Source: Cocos nucifera (taxonomy: Eukaryota; Streptophyta; Magnoliopsida; Arecales; Arecaceae). From it: a stretch of DNA of 64,000 bases. The notes under the pieces were generated by a model that did no database searches, was not told the DNA's origin, and saw nothing but the letters and a program-made list of their open reading frames with translations. The position numbers were made by a program, and so were the translations under genes. Position 1 is the stretch's first letter. Every line of letters begins with the position of its first letter. This document shows, in pieces, positions 35,565 through 47,396 of the stretch. The stretch is from contig QRFJ01001016.1 in the NCBI GenBank assembly GCA_006176705.1, forward strand, positions 315,001 to 379,000. Direction: 5' to 3'.

Positions 35565-36311
35565 CATAGGTATAAAATCTGATTGTCGTCGAAAAAATGC
35601 TGGAGTCAGAGAAGACGAGGTCGCCGCTAGTGACCTACAAAATAGATCTCGTCCAGAGTCGGAGGTGGCAGCTCCGACAAGACCCTCCGACGATTAAGTC
35701 AGTTTTTTCGACCAACAAAAATGAAGTGCTTAGTCAAGAAAGTTGCAGAATCTTGGGAAGAAGAAGAGAGCTTAGAGAAAATATATCTGGAGGATCCCTT
35801 TTATAGATGGAGCCTATAATAAACTGATAGCAACATTCATAACCGTCTGATAGTAGGCCGTACATGAAGTTTATTGTGGAGGTAGTGTTTGTTGTCGTGA
35901 CGTGCCAGTCCGTTGGGACTTACTGAGTGATTGCTGAAAGTTCGACCGAAAAGGGTTCGGAAGTCCTGCGACTAGAGGAGTCTGCGAAGGAAGTCTGATG
36001 GAGATGTCCGAATGTGGATCCGCTAGAAGATCCGAAAGTAGGTCTGCTAGAGGAATCTGCATGTAGATTCGCGGTAGGAGAGACTTAAAGAAAAATTCAT
36101 CCGATGGAGGGATCCAGCTGAAGGCAAAGTCTAGAAGGAGTCCGACTGCGGAAAGAGTCTAGAAGGAGTTCGGCTACTGAAGAGGTCCGAAAGAAGTTTA
36201 GCTGGTGGAGAGGTCCGAAAGGAGCTCGCAATTAAAGCTCTCCGGTGATTACGAGTTACACTTGGCTGAGCACCATACCAAACTTCGACGGAGCAAGGTT
36301 TACCCCCAACA
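35565..36311 (-). repeat. 3' LTR of the Tat element
   Basis: Matches 60138-60896 ('gctggagtcagagaag', 'gagttacacttggctgag' and 'ccccc aa' end). The minus-strand TATA complement 'cccttttata' is at 35796-35805. It contains repeated 'gtccgaa(a/g)ggagttcg' units (35990-36230). Confidence 0.88.
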
Positions 36312-36947
36312 ATAGTCTTCCTACTTTTGAGTTCGAAATTTGAAGGAAGGAAGTAAAAAGACGACCATCGAAATTTTTTCTCAGGCTTCTGCTTTTATCG
36401 AAATGAGATATTTTGGTATTTACCGTGCTGGCACCAAAACTTCTCAAATCTAAAATGAGTTCGAAAAGACGGCACTTCGAATCTTCCGTCAAAATTCTGC
36501 CCTAGGTATGATGCCATAAAAACTCCATCCATCGCCACTCCTCTGTCATGATTAATGGGACACGCGGCGCACACTGACCGATCGAAGTTGATCTGCAATC
36601 ATAACTGCCTCAGGTTACCTCTGACTATTTAAGGCCTTCTCTTCTCCTCCAGAAGCCATTCTTGCCTAAGTCTTCTACTTCCTTCGATCTCCATTCGTAT
36701 TCTTTCCAAGGATCTTAGCCTCCTTCCTCGCCTTTTCGAGCTCCGAATATCCTTTCGATTGGTTCTCATCGCATCCATCGTCCTTTCTTTCTCTCCAGAC
36801 AGCTTAGGTTAGTTTCCTAACCCTTCTCTTATGTTATTCATGCTTTTTCTTTCTAGCTTCTTACTCCCCATATTTTTTGGCAGCAACATTTGCCCTACAT
36901 TTCTTCTTATTTTTTGGGGCTTTTCTCGAGATTTTATTTCGATTCGG
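36312..36947 (+). promoter_or_regulatory. Antisense ORF upstream region with TATA-like box
   Basis: Between the 3' LTR and the antisense ORF start. On the + strand 'tatttaagg' at 36626-36634 is followed by CT-rich sequence ('cttctcttctcctcc'), like a plant core promoter, about 310 bases before the ORF. Next to the LTR, the minus-strand purine-rich 'agtaggaagac' (36314-36326) is the candidate polypurine tract. Confidence 0.4.
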
Positions 36948-38994
36948 ATGTCTTCCAAAACCTCCCACTCTATCAGTTCTTGGGGCTCACCTGGATTGAC
37001 CTTCCTTGATCCTGCACCCCAGGTCGAGGTAGAGCCTAGGAACATGTCCCACTCATCCTTCATTCCAGACACCATCCCATCTGTTCTTACTCCGAATGAT
37101 CTTTCTCTGATTCGAATTCGATATGGAATTCCCTCAGAATACGATCTTGAACTCCCTAGCTCCGATGACCGAGTTAGCTCTCCTCCGGCCAGCCATTTTT
37201 GTTTATATTTAGAAACTTTGCGTGCCAGGCTTAGGCTTCCACTGCTCCCTTTTGTAATCATCCTCTTTTGATTTTTAAACATCTTCTTCGCATCTATCGT
37301 ATCAAACTTTTTTCGGTTCGTTATAGATTTTTTTTTCTCTATCGATTGGTCGAGGTCCAGCTGACCATTTCACTCTTTAGAAATTTCTATACCTTTAAGC
37401 GTCAGCCCTCCACGAGGGATTGGTGGAACTTTTCTATCCAGTTCGGTAAGAAGGGATTATTGAAAGGCGCCCCTTCTTCCATTCATAACTGGAAGAAAAA
37501 GTATTTTTTGTGTATTGTCCGACTTTGCTCTTAGATCTTCCTTCTTGGGGTTATATTAGGAAGTCAGTTCGCCGAGCTCCTAGCTTAGATAGAGCAGACC
37601 TTAATTCCTCCAATAAACTTAAAGCATACCAAACTCCTCTACTTTCTATCTTTCTGAAAGAACAAATCTTGTTCAACCTAGATCTGAGACCCCTTGACCT
37701 TGCTAGTAAATCTTTTGCTTTTCGAATTCACACAATTTTGCGCATATGTATTGCCACCGACCGTACTTCTTTTCTTGTTGTAGGAGTGAATACAAAAGTC
37801 GTCGAAATGCTTACCAAAGAGCTTTACACCAAGAAAAGAAAAGGAAAGTTCTCAAGCGATAACTTGAAGAGGGCGAAGGTCGGTAATTCCAGCTCCATGG
37901 TCCCTATCTGTACTGCCGCTGCACCCAAGGTCATCGGCAGCATCGAAGTTGCCTCAACTGCTGAGGTCGGCACAGTTGGCATGGGTTCTATGCCTCCCAT
38001 GCCCTCAGGTCCTTCTAGCGAGGATCGGACTTCGGAGCCCCCTATCAAGGGAGAGATAAGAGAAGGAAGGCAAAAAAAAAAGAAAGCTATCGCCAAGACG
38101 TCTCGCAAGGCTCGCCTTAGCGGGGCGGATGGTGACAGCGATGAACGAGGGGAGGATCCCTTCAACAACTCGAAGATCGTCTGGAATCTAACCGATAGGT
38201 TCACCATGATGGAGGTGGTGGACCACATGGCTGACCTTGACCCACTGCAGCTAATTTGGAGTTCTTTTGGAGCCATCCTTAAGGTAATTACTCCATCGCT
38301 TGATCCTTCTGCTCGTCTCTTTTCTTCTCCTTCATTTTTTTTAATATTAATCATTTATTGCAGTCGGATCACCAGATGCTTGCCTACATCAAGTGGGCGC
38401 ACCGTCAGGAGGTGGAAGCATAGAAGGTTCAAGAGGGCCTTCGAGCCAAGATTTGTCATCTTCAAGAGAGGGTCGCCGAGGTCGAGCACCTTGCAGAGGA
38501 GAAGGCGACAGACATTGGGAGTCTCTAGGGTATAGTTCAGAGAGAGGAGTTCATCTCGATCGGACTCAAGGCCGTGCTGGCCCTGGAGGAGAGGATGAAG
38601 ACGAAAGCAGAGAAGAAGGTCGCCGAACTAGAGGCTCAAATTGCGAAGTCAGTCTCAAAGATAATGACTCAGACCGTGGAAGAGTTCAAGGCTTCTTCCA
38701 ATATGAGAACCTGAACATCGAATTCGGCTAGGAGGCGTTCATCAAGGATTTCAAGCTTTACGAAGGCAGGATGGCTCGGAGGTTCCTCGAACTCGATCTC
38801 AACTTTCTAGAGGAGAAAGATGAGGTAGACGCGGGGCCATCCGATGCCGTAGTCGACCCTCCCTTAGTCGAGCCCACATCTGATCCGTCCGAGTCTACCG
38901 TAGAAGTGTCCGAGCTAGTTCGGGCATCCGAGGTAGCCGAGAGCGCTTTGGTTCCATCTTCTGTTTCCCCTCCTAAGACAAAAATCCTTAAGTA
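36948..38994 (+). pseudogene. Antisense ORF 1 of the Tat element (Transposase_28-like)
   Basis: Lies on the strand opposite to gag-pol. ATG at 36948; 'YGIPSEYDLELP' and 'LCLYLETLRARLRLPLLPF'-type motifs at 37120-37260 match the family annotated as 'putative gypsy type transposon' (PF04195), from memory. Frames shift near 37270 and 37520. A probable intron with donor 'aag|gtaatt' (38284) and acceptor 'ttgcag|tcgg' (38363) separates a charged middle part with basic clusters (38070-38110) from a coiled-coil C-terminal part. The C-terminal frame 38771-38994 is acidic and Ser/Pro-rich and ends at a stop. The function of such antisense proteins is unknown. Confidence 0.7.
38284..38363 (+). other. 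Probable 80-base intron in antisense ORF 1
   Basis: GT at 38284, a T-rich stretch and CAG at 38361-38363. Skipping it joins 'LQLIWSSFGAILK' to 'SDHQMLAYIKW' in a coherent frame, whereas reading through gives an unrelated sequence. Confidence 0.55.
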
Positions 38995-39109
38995 GTTGTA
39001 CATTTTAATTTTTTAATCCTTTTTCATTTTCTACTCAAAATTTTTGATTAAATGAAAGTGGATTTCTTTTTGTTCATATCTTTGAGTATTTTTCATACCT
39101 TGAATGTAG

Positions 39110-39215
39110 TCTCCCATCGATGCTAACCCACTGCATCAAGGGGTTCTCCTAAAATCCTTAATAAAAAGCCTGAAAAAGGAAGTGCAACAGCTAAAAAAAA
39201 AGTTAAAGAAGATAG
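39110..39215 (+). pseudogene. Antisense ORF 2 of the Tat element, piece 1
   Basis: After a possible acceptor 'gaatgtag' the frame reads 'PLHQGVLLKSLIKSLKKEV' and continues as a lysine-rich coiled coil up to the Athila junction at about 39215. Piece 2 resumes at 46877 in a compatible phase ('DLQTSWKNILEVTKEVTR'). The Athila-like element thus cut this ORF. Confidence 0.5.
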
Positions 39216-39629
39216 AGGAAATAACCTTAATCTCATAGCATCATCCGACACCCCATTAATTTTAAAAGTATCGCAAAGTTCAAGAAAATTAGAAATATGG
39301 GCATTCGGATCATCATGCACGTGTCCACTAAATTGGATAGTTGATTGAATCATCTGGATCATCGCCGATTTTATTTCGAAGTTGTTTGCTCGTACAGGCG
39401 GTCTCCTGATGCTCGAAGCTGCATCGGCTACAGATGGTGTGATGTAATCATTTAATGGACGATGTACTGGTCGAATAGCTTCATGCTGTCTTTCAGTCGC
39501 CATATCCACTCCTAGATTGATGTCGTTAGGATCTTCAGCTGCCATGTTTCTCTCTTGTTGTAGTCTTCTAATAGTTCTTTCAATTTCTGGATCTAGAGGT
39601 AGTAAGTTACTATGTCCAGTACGTGTCAT
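39216..39629 (-). pseudogene. Truncated second gag start beyond 3' LTR
   Basis: The minus strand begins 'MTRTGHSNLLPLDPEIERTI' at 39629 and follows the gag at 44938, with small differences (for example DPNDIN versus DPDDIN). It runs to 'LRLFP' near 39220, where the sequence passes into the Tat antisense ORF. The open frame continues for about 30 codons of unrelated sequence after the junction. Confidence 0.8.
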
Positions 39630-39722
39630 GCACTGAATTTTTTTTTTTTTAAATAATAAAAATTAAAAATAAATTTCTAAAGTAAAGCTAGGATCAAAAT
39701 TTTAATATTGTTTTAGACACAA

Positions 39723-39740
39723 TCCCCGGCAACGGCGCCA
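39723..39740 (-). other. Extra PBS (tRNA-Asp type) next to 3' LTR
   Basis: The complement reads TGGCGCCGTTGCCGGGGA, next to the LTR end after six bases. It is canonical, whereas the PBS at 45030-45047 has one change. Confidence 0.8.
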
Positions 39741-39746
39741 AAAACT

Positions 39747-41484
39747 TGATGCGTGCTAATTTATAGCTATGGCAAGTGCACCAGTCGATCAAGTAATAAA
39801 GTGAATGAGTAGAGTATCATCCCTAGAGGATTGGAAAATAAGTACTGAAAAGCTCTTTCCTATGCTTTATTTAGAAGATCGATTTATGAGAATAAGAAAT
39901 AAAAAAAAATAATTAAAAGTTTTTAATTAAATAGAGAGAGTGTAAATTATTAGGGTTTTAAATTCAAGAGCAATGGATTACTAAGGCAATCGGTTCACCA
40001 ACTCAGTCAATACAATATTCAGGTTTTTAGATTAATTTTATTTCATGTGACGGTGGAGTCTCCTAATTTATTCACTATCCTTTGGTCCAGGCATAGCAAA
40101 ACTATTAATATTTATTAATTACCCTTTGGTCTAGGTGTAATTTAAATAAATATTAATGCATTAGATTTTGTGAAATCCTCTAATTAAAATACGCTGCATC
40201 CAAAGCGCACTAAAATTCCTGCATGCATATGAATTCTAATTTGATTCATAATACAAGGTATATAATCAAGAAGCATTAACATAGATGTACTTGGTCCGTA
40301 ACATCTATGTTCATCAGATCAATTAGAAGATGGCCAGTAATCTAAAAGCATTAAGATCATATTTATATACTCCTCATGAATAAAATTTAAAAATAAATCA
40401 TACTAAATATTGCATCAAAAGAGTGGCTACACCTTAGTCTTAGTAAAAAAAAATTTAGTTCATGGTAAGAAGTTCAAAAATAGTAAATAAAATAAAAAGC
40501 ATAGAAAATTTAGACTGTTTGATTGTTGAAATTGATTGTCTGCTACTCTTAATGTGGAGTATTTGGTGAAGAAGAAGAGGCTCCTTGATGTCTTGATCGT
40601 TGAAGAAAAATCAAAAAAAAAAACCCTTTTAATTTTCTCACAAATCACTTTTTTTATCTCTCTCCTCTCTCTTTCTCCCTCTCTCTTTCTCCCCGTCTCT
40701 CTCTTTGTCTCTCTCTTTTTTCCTCCAATTCCTTTTTCTTCTTTTTTATTTCACGGCAACCATAGGTTTTATATCTAAAGAATTTGATTTCCCCTCAAAT
40801 TCCATCAAAAACTAGGTTTAAGACTCCCAAAATAACTCAAATTAAGATCTGAATAATTCTGACCATTGGATGGTGATCAAACGGTACAAAAACCACTCAA
40901 AAACCCTTTAAAATAACCCAGATCAAGTCGGATTTAATCTCAGCTGTTGGATCGACCGTTGGATCGAATCTGGACCGTCCGATCGCGTTGAAATAAGCCT
41001 TCAGACCTTTAGTTTTATGTCGGGATGAATCTCGGCTGTTGGATCTCGATCGGGAGCTGCGGATGCCGTCCATCAGCGCCTTCTTCTCGTTGGATCAGGC
41101 CGAAATCCCAAATTGCCCTCCGTGGACCGTGCGCGAGCCCGGTGTTGCATGGACCGCCGGATTCTTCAGCCAATCAACGTGCGCTTTATTCTGTGAAATT
41201 TCCAAATTACCCTTTAGATGGTCCACCGTGCGCCGCGAAAAATGCTGACGTCATCCTGCCATCAGCGTTGCGTCGTTTGTTTTTTTTTTTTTTGAAATTT
41301 AATTCTTGGCTCGTTTTAAGTCCGTTTTGCCTGAAATTTTTTTCATCTGAACCAGAAAAATGAGATCTTCACATTGGTGGCCTTCTTTCCTGCATAAGAT
41401 TAATAAAAATATCAATTTCTAATAAAATAGATTAATTTATTTTATAATTTAATACTTTTATTAGTATATTTTTACCACTTATCA
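39747..41484 (-). repeat. 3' LTR of the Athila-like element
   Basis: 1738 bp; on the minus strand TGATAAGTGG...GCACGCATCA. It matches 45054-46876 almost throughout. A CT-rich microsatellite at 40660-40745 is shorter here than in the other LTR. The tract 'ggggggtg' on the minus strand next to its start (41485-41493) is the polypurine tract. Confidence 0.88.
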
Positions 41485-41493
41485 CACCCCCCA

Positions 41494-42985
41494 ACTTAGT
41501 CATTGCTAGTCCCTTAGCAATGTTTTATTTAATACCATGTTTCAATAAGATTATCCATCACAAAGATAAAATCTAGGATTAAAGGTCAAAAAGTTTAGAA
41601 AATACTGCTAATTAAGCATTGAGCTTCAGAAGCAAATTTTTCAGTCAATACAATTAAAAACTTTTTTAGAGTACATCAAAGATCTATAGCACTTGTGTTC
41701 GTGATGACTAACTTTAGCATTTCAGTATTAAATTAAAAGAACAAAAGTATCCTCTCTTATCACCTATTTTGGTCAATTTTCTATACATTCTCAATTTTAT
41801 ACTCATGAATTAAGGTAGCTTTCACACTGCCTTTTTTTTTTTTTTTTTTTTTACTGTGCTGAGCATCCTGGCCTTTCCTTCACCGTTTTACATGAATTTT
41901 CATACTTGACCTAGGTGCAGAGACCCAGTTACTAGGCTTTGGGCAATCCACATATACTCTGTCTTTTGCACTTTATTTATAGGCAGGTAGCTCTTTTCTT
42001 AAATTCAAGTTTCTTTGATTAGAATGTATATTAATTACCAATTTTTAGTGATAATTGAATCCTCAGTTGGCCTTATAATCAATACCTACTTTGCCTTGTT
42101 AGTGTGCATGTGCAATAAAAAGTGCTAATAATCTTTTAATGACCTAAGTAGGCTGCTAAAAGTTGACCAACTAATCTACTTCTTTAACTCATTACATTCA
42201 TTAGCAAATAATTCTATCTTTTATCACTTATCCAGTTTATCTTGCTCAAGATTTTCTTCTTGACACATGGATTTTTTTTTTTTTTTTTAAAACTTTAACT
42301 TGTTCTATGTTGTCTTAAAGGAGAAAGAAAAATAAAGGATGTAATAAAGGATAGGAAAGAATACACCTGATTTGGTTCAATCTGGTTCTTTGGAGCTTTA
42401 AAATTTTGCTTGAGTTCTCATTGATTTTTCTGCAAAATTGAAAATACACACCAAAGCAGTAAAAGAGCAACAATAAATTACTAAAAAAAATTAAAAAAAA
42501 ATGATCAAAACTAAAAAGAAAAGAAACAACCTATCTAGTAGTTCTGATTTATAGTCTTCAGCTTGACTTTCTTTAAGTTCTAAAGTGGATCAATCCGGTG
42601 CCACTTCAATTGGAATACTTTCATGTTTGATTGCATCCTCTTTTAATTTGACATTGCTCGCTTTTGTAGTCTCAAACCTGTTTTCTACAGAATTCTCATA
42701 TAATGGATTGTCAATAATGTCAATTAAAAAATAAGTTTGATTATCATCAGGATGTTTAGTATCTTTAAAAACATTAAAAGTAACTTATTCGTCTTGGACT
42801 CTAAGAATTAATTTTCCTTATTGAACATCTATTAAAGCTCCTCCAGTAGCTAAAAAGGGTCTCCCTAAAATAAGGGGTACATCATAATCTTCTTTCATAT
42901 CAAGAATAATAAAATCAACAGAAAAATAAACTTGTTTACCTTTACCAAGACATCCTCCACTATACCTCTTGGATATTTAATGGAT
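41494..42985 (-). other. Protease remnant and non-coding part of Athila-like element
   Basis: 42550-42985 still shows protease-end homology on the minus strand ('KYPRGIVEDVLVKVNKF', 'LILGRPF'-like), interrupted by stops. 41494-42550 has no recognisable domain. The RT/RNase H/integrase genes are missing altogether. A T-run of 22 bases is at 41831-41852. Confidence 0.6.
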
Positions 42986-44938
42986 CTATCGGCTAATTAA
43001 AGAGTAATAGTGGTAGGCTTTGGTTCTCCTAGACCCAACTTTCTGAAAATAGAAAAAGGCATGAGATTTAATGCTTGCTCCTAAATCACATAAAATTTTA
43101 TCAAAACTACAATCACCAATAATGCAGGGGATAGTAAAACTCCCTGGATCTTTTAGCTTCTGTGGTAATTTATTTTGAAGTATTGCTGAGCATTCTTCAT
43201 TCAAATTTATTCTCTCATGCTCCTTCAGCTTTTTCTTATTTGTTAAGATTTCTTTGAGAAACTTGGCATACCTGGGCATTTGAGTAATAGCATCTACAAA
43301 AGGAATATTAATATGTAAATTCTTTAAAATTTTGAAAAAGTTAGAAAATTCCTTATCTGGATGCTGTATTTGTCTCTCTGGGAATGGTAGTGGCGGCACG
43401 TAGGGCTTCACATTTGGATCAGCAAATCGTATACCTGGAGACCATCCATCTGCTGGTTGTTTTGGTGACTGACGAGTTTGAGTTGATGGTTCCTTATTTG
43501 TAGTTGGCTCTTCAGTCTCTTTCTTCTGATGTAGCTCCTCCAGCTTTGTACCACTTCTTAGGGTGATAGCATTGACTTGCTCCCTTGGATTTATCTCCGT
43601 ATTGCTTGGCAAGGATCCTTGAGGTCTCTCGAAGATTATCTTAGCCATTTGACCTATTTGCATCTCCAAGTTTCGAATTGCTGCTGTTTGGTCTTGCCTA
43701 AGTTTGGCTTCCAAATTTTTTATAGTTGCTTCTTGGTTTTGCATAAATTTGACCATCAGCTCTTCCATGTTGGACTTCTTTTCAGATACTTGAAATCCCG
43801 GGGGTGGCTGTTGTGCTGCATTTTGATTGCTCCATGAGAAATTTGGGTGCTGCCTCCACCCTTGATTGTATGTGTTGGAGTAGGGATTGTTTTGTTGCGG
43901 CCTGAAAAAATTATCAATATAATTAGCTGTATCAGTTGTTTTAGCAAAAGGATTATCTGTCTGGCAATTGCTCGTATCGTGTCCTCCTCCACACAGGTCA
44001 CAAGTCATGCTCTGAACATGCATAGCTGTTCCCTTTAAGTTGTTGACTTCGGCTCTAAGGGCTGCAATTTCAGCTAGTAAAGTTGGCACGCAATCTACTC
44101 CCTACACAGCTGCTAGTCTTTTTGGCATCATGCGCTCTGTTTGCCATTGATAGCTATTTGATGCCATCTCATCGATCAGATCGAAGGCTTCTTCCTCCGT
44201 TTTTCGATTAATGGTTCCTCCTGCTGCTGCATCAATCATAGATCGATTAGTAGGAGATAAACCATTATAGAAAGTTTGTACCTGAAGCCATACGGATAGT
44301 TGATGATGTGGACATCTCCTCAATAGTTCCTTGAAACGCTCCCAAGCCTCATATAGTGTCTCCATGTCCATCTGCATAAAATAAGTGATATCGTTGCGCA
44401 TCTTAGCAGTCTTAGAAGGTGGAAAGTACTTGGCTAAGAATTTTTGGGCTAGGACATCTCAAGTTATGATAGAACCTGTCGGAAGAGAATGAAGCCAATT
44501 TTTAGCTTTATCCCATAAAGAGAAAGGAAATAACCTTAATCTAATAGCATCATCCGACACCCCATTAATTTTAAAAGTATCGCAAAGTTCAAAAAAATTA
44601 GAAATATGGGCATTCGGATCATCATGCACGTGTCCACTGAATTGGACAGTTGATTGAATCATCTAGATCATCGTCGATTTTATTTCGAAGTTGTTTGCTC
44701 GTACAGGCGGTCTCCTGATGCTCGAAGCTGCATCGGCTACAGATGGTGTGATGTAATCATTTAATGGACGATGTACTGATCGAATAGCTTCATGCTGTCC
44801 TTCAGTCGCCATATCCACTCCTAGATTGATGTCGTCAGGATCTTCAGCTGCCATATTTCTCTCTTGTTGTAGTCTTCTAATAGTTCTTTCAATTTCTGGA
44901 TCTAGAGGTAGTAAGTTACTATGTCCAGTACGTGTCAT
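42986..44938 (-). pseudogene. Gag-protease of the Athila-like element
   Basis: Starts at 44938 with 'MTRTGHSNLLPLDPEIERTI'. The retrotransposon gag domain 'QFSGHVHDDPNAHISNFFEL' and 'AWERFKELLRRCPHHQLSVW' (44300-44640) follows. Then the zinc knuckle 'CDLCGGGHDTSNC' (43960-44000), the Gln/Asn-rich 'NPYSNTYNQGWRQHPNFSW' typical of Athila gag, a coiled region, 'NAITLRSGT', and the protease motif 'LCDLGAS' (about 43085). Single stops occur near 44665, 44460 and 44100. It would make the capsid and process it. Confidence 0.85.
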
Positions 44939-45029
44939 GCACTAAATTTTTTTTTTTTAATAATAAAAATTAAAAATAAATTTCTAAAGTAAAGCTAGGA
45001 TCAAAATTTTAATATTATTTTAGACACAA

Positions 45030-45047
45030 TCCCCGGCAACAGCGCCA
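45030..45047 (-). other. PBS of the Athila-like element
   Basis: The complement reads TGGCGCTGTTGCCGGGGA, one substitution from the tRNA-Asp-type PBS, six bases from the LTR end. Confidence 0.8.
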
Positions 45048-45053
45048 AAAACT

Positions 45054-46876
45054 TGATGCGTGCTAATTTATAGCTATGGCAAGTGCACCAGTCGATCAAG
45101 TAATAAAGTGAATGAGTAGAGTATCGTCCCTAGAGGATTGGAAAACAAGTACTGAAAAGCTCTTTCCTATGCTTTATTTAGAAAATCGATTTATGAGAAT
45201 AAAAAATAAAAAAAAAATAATTAAAAGTTTTTAATTAAATAGAGAGAGTGTAAATTATTAGGGTTTTAAATTCAAGAGCAATGGATTACTAAGGCAATCG
45301 GTTCACCAACTCAGTCAATACAATATTCAGGTTTTTAAATTAATTTTATTTCATGTGACGGTGGAGTCTCCTAATTTATTCACTACCCTTTGGTCCAGGC
45401 ATAGCAAATCTATTAATATTTATTAATTATCCTTTGGTCCAGGTGTAATTTAAATAAATATTAATGCATTAGGTTTTGTGAAACCCTCTAATTAAAATAC
45501 GCTGCGTCCAAAGTGCACTAAAATTCCCGCATGCATATGAATTCTAATTTGATTCATAATACAAGGTATATAATCAAGAAGCATTAACATAGATATACTT
45601 GGTCCGTAACATCTATGTTCATCAGATCAATTAGAAGATGGCCAGTAATCTAAAAGCATTAAGATCAGATTTATATACTCCTCATGAATAAAATTTAAAA
45701 ATAAATCACACTAAATATTGCATCAAAAGAGTGGCTACACCTTAGTCCTTAGTAAAAGAAAATTTAGTTCATGGTAAGAAGTTCAAAAACAGTAAATAAA
45801 ATAAAAAGCATAGAAAATTTAGACTGTTTGATTGTTGAAATTGATTGTCTGCTGCTCTTGATGTGGAGAATTTGGCGAAGAAGAAGAGGCTCCTTGATGT
45901 CTTGATCGTTGAAAAAAAATCAAAAAAAAAAAAAAACCTTTTGATTTTCTCATAAATCACTTTTTTTATCTCTCTCCTCTCTCTTTCTCTCTCTCTTTCT
46001 CCCTCTCTCTTTCTCCCCGTCTCTCTCTTTGTCTCTCTCTTTTTTCCTTTTCCAATCCCCGTCTCTCTCTTTGTCTCTCTCTTTTTTCCTCCAATTCCTT
46101 TTTTTTCTTTTTTATTTCACGGCAACCATAGGTTTTATATCTAAAGAAATTGATTTTCCCTCAAATTCCATCAAAAACTAGGTTTAAGATGCCCAAAACA
46201 ACTCAAATTAAGATCTGGATAATTCTGACCGTTGGAAGGTGATCAAACGGTACAAAAACCACTCAAAAACCCTTTAAAATAATCCAGATCAAGTCGGATT
46301 TAATCTCAGCCGTTGGATCGACCGTTGGATCGAATCTGGACCGTCCGATCGCATTAAAATAAGTCTTCAGACCTTTAGTTTTATGTCGAAATGAATCTCG
46401 GCCATTGGATCTCGATCGGAAGCTGCAGATGCCGTCCATCAGTGCCTTCTTCTCGTCCGTCCAATCAAGCTTCAGTGAAAATCGCCCATTGGATCGTGCC
46501 TAATTGCCAAATTGCCCTTCATGGAACGTGCGCGAGCCCGATGTTGCTTGGACCGCCGAATTCTTCAGCCAATCAACGCACGCTTTATTCTATGAAATTC
46601 CCGAATTACCCTTTAGATGGTCCACCGTGCGCCGCGAAAAATGCTGACGTCAGCGTTGCGTCGTTTATTATTATTTTTTTTTTTTGAAATTCAATTTTGG
46701 GCTCGTTTGAAGTCCGTTTTGCCTGAAATTTTTTTCATCTGAACCAAAAAAATGAGATCTTCATATTGATGGCCTTCTTTCCTACATAAAATTAATAAAA
46801 ATATCAATTTCTAATAAAATAGATTAATTTATTTTATAATTTAATACTTTTATTAGTATATTTTTACCACTTATCA
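45054..46876 (-). repeat. 5' LTR of the Athila-like element
   Basis: 1823 bp. It differs from the 3' LTR mainly by an expanded CT-rich microsatellite (45965-46095) and a short insertion at about 46455-46495. Confidence 0.88.
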
Positions 46877-47354
46877 ATGACCTTCAAACTTCATGGAAGA
46901 ATATTTTGGAGGTGACCAAAGAGGTTACTCGCCTCTAGAACTTGCACATGAAAGACTCCACTAGTTTCAGCATTCGAAAGGAGAGCTTCGAGAGGGAGCT
47001 GAGCGAACATCGGAAGAATGCAAGTGACAAATTCTAGCCGTCAATGATGAAGATCGACTCCCTTGAGACTCAACTCAAGACGACAAAGGAGAAAATTCAA
47101 CTTCTGAAGGAAAGCTTACCGTGGTCCACCGATAAGATGTGATTTAAGTGGGACTGGTCGACGAAGTTCTTTGTACTTCAAAAGTAGCTACACGATGTCG
47201 AGCTCACATATGAGACTTACCGACTGGGCTAGAGTGGTAGGATGTTTACGTTAGAATAAAAGCTTCGTGCCTCCAACAATGAAGTAGTCCGACTTCAGCG
47301 GTAACTTGATGATGGCTTTTAGGTTAGTACAAGCAGGAAGGCGGAGGTATTATC
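46877..47354 (+). pseudogene. Antisense ORF 2 of the Tat element, piece 2
   Basis: The + strand reads 'DLQTSWKNILEVTKEVTR', then 'SIRKESFERELSEHRKNA' and 'LETQLKTTKEKIQLLKESL', with heptad-like leucines and charged residues (coiled coil). In-frame stops occur near 46937 and 47036. It is cut at about 47355 by the three-LTR element. Confidence 0.55.
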
Positions 47355-47380
47355 GTCCATAATGTTCCAGGCATCACCTA

Positions 47381-47392
47381 GCTCTGATACCA
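47381..47392 (-). other. Extra PBS beyond last LTR
   Basis: Complement TGGTATCAGAGC, perfect Met-type PBS. Sister copies are at 49859-49870 (two changes) and 52335-52346 (perfect). Confidence 0.75.
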
Positions 47393-47396
47393 AATT

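Larger units (their letters stand above)
39216..46876 (-). mobile_element. Athila-like Ty3 element, gag/protease only, extra tail
   Basis: Minus-strand element. 5' LTR 45054-46876, PBS, gag and protease, then a short non-coding stretch and 3' LTR 39747-41484. The PBS fits tRNA-Asp (TGGCGCCGTTGCCGGGGA). RT, RNase H and integrase are absent; the internal part is only 3.57 kb. Beyond the 3' LTR the sequence continues into a second PBS, leader and gag N-terminus (39216-39746) that closely matches 44522-45053. So the order is LTR-internal-LTR-partial internal. The very similar LTRs suggest recent origin. No target duplication is seen at 39215/46877. Confidence 0.85.

Noticed and set aside
37824..38354. 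176-residue minus-strand frame opposite antisense ORF 1
   Set aside because: Shadow of the + strand coding sequence, without the gag-pol motifs expected on the minus strand.
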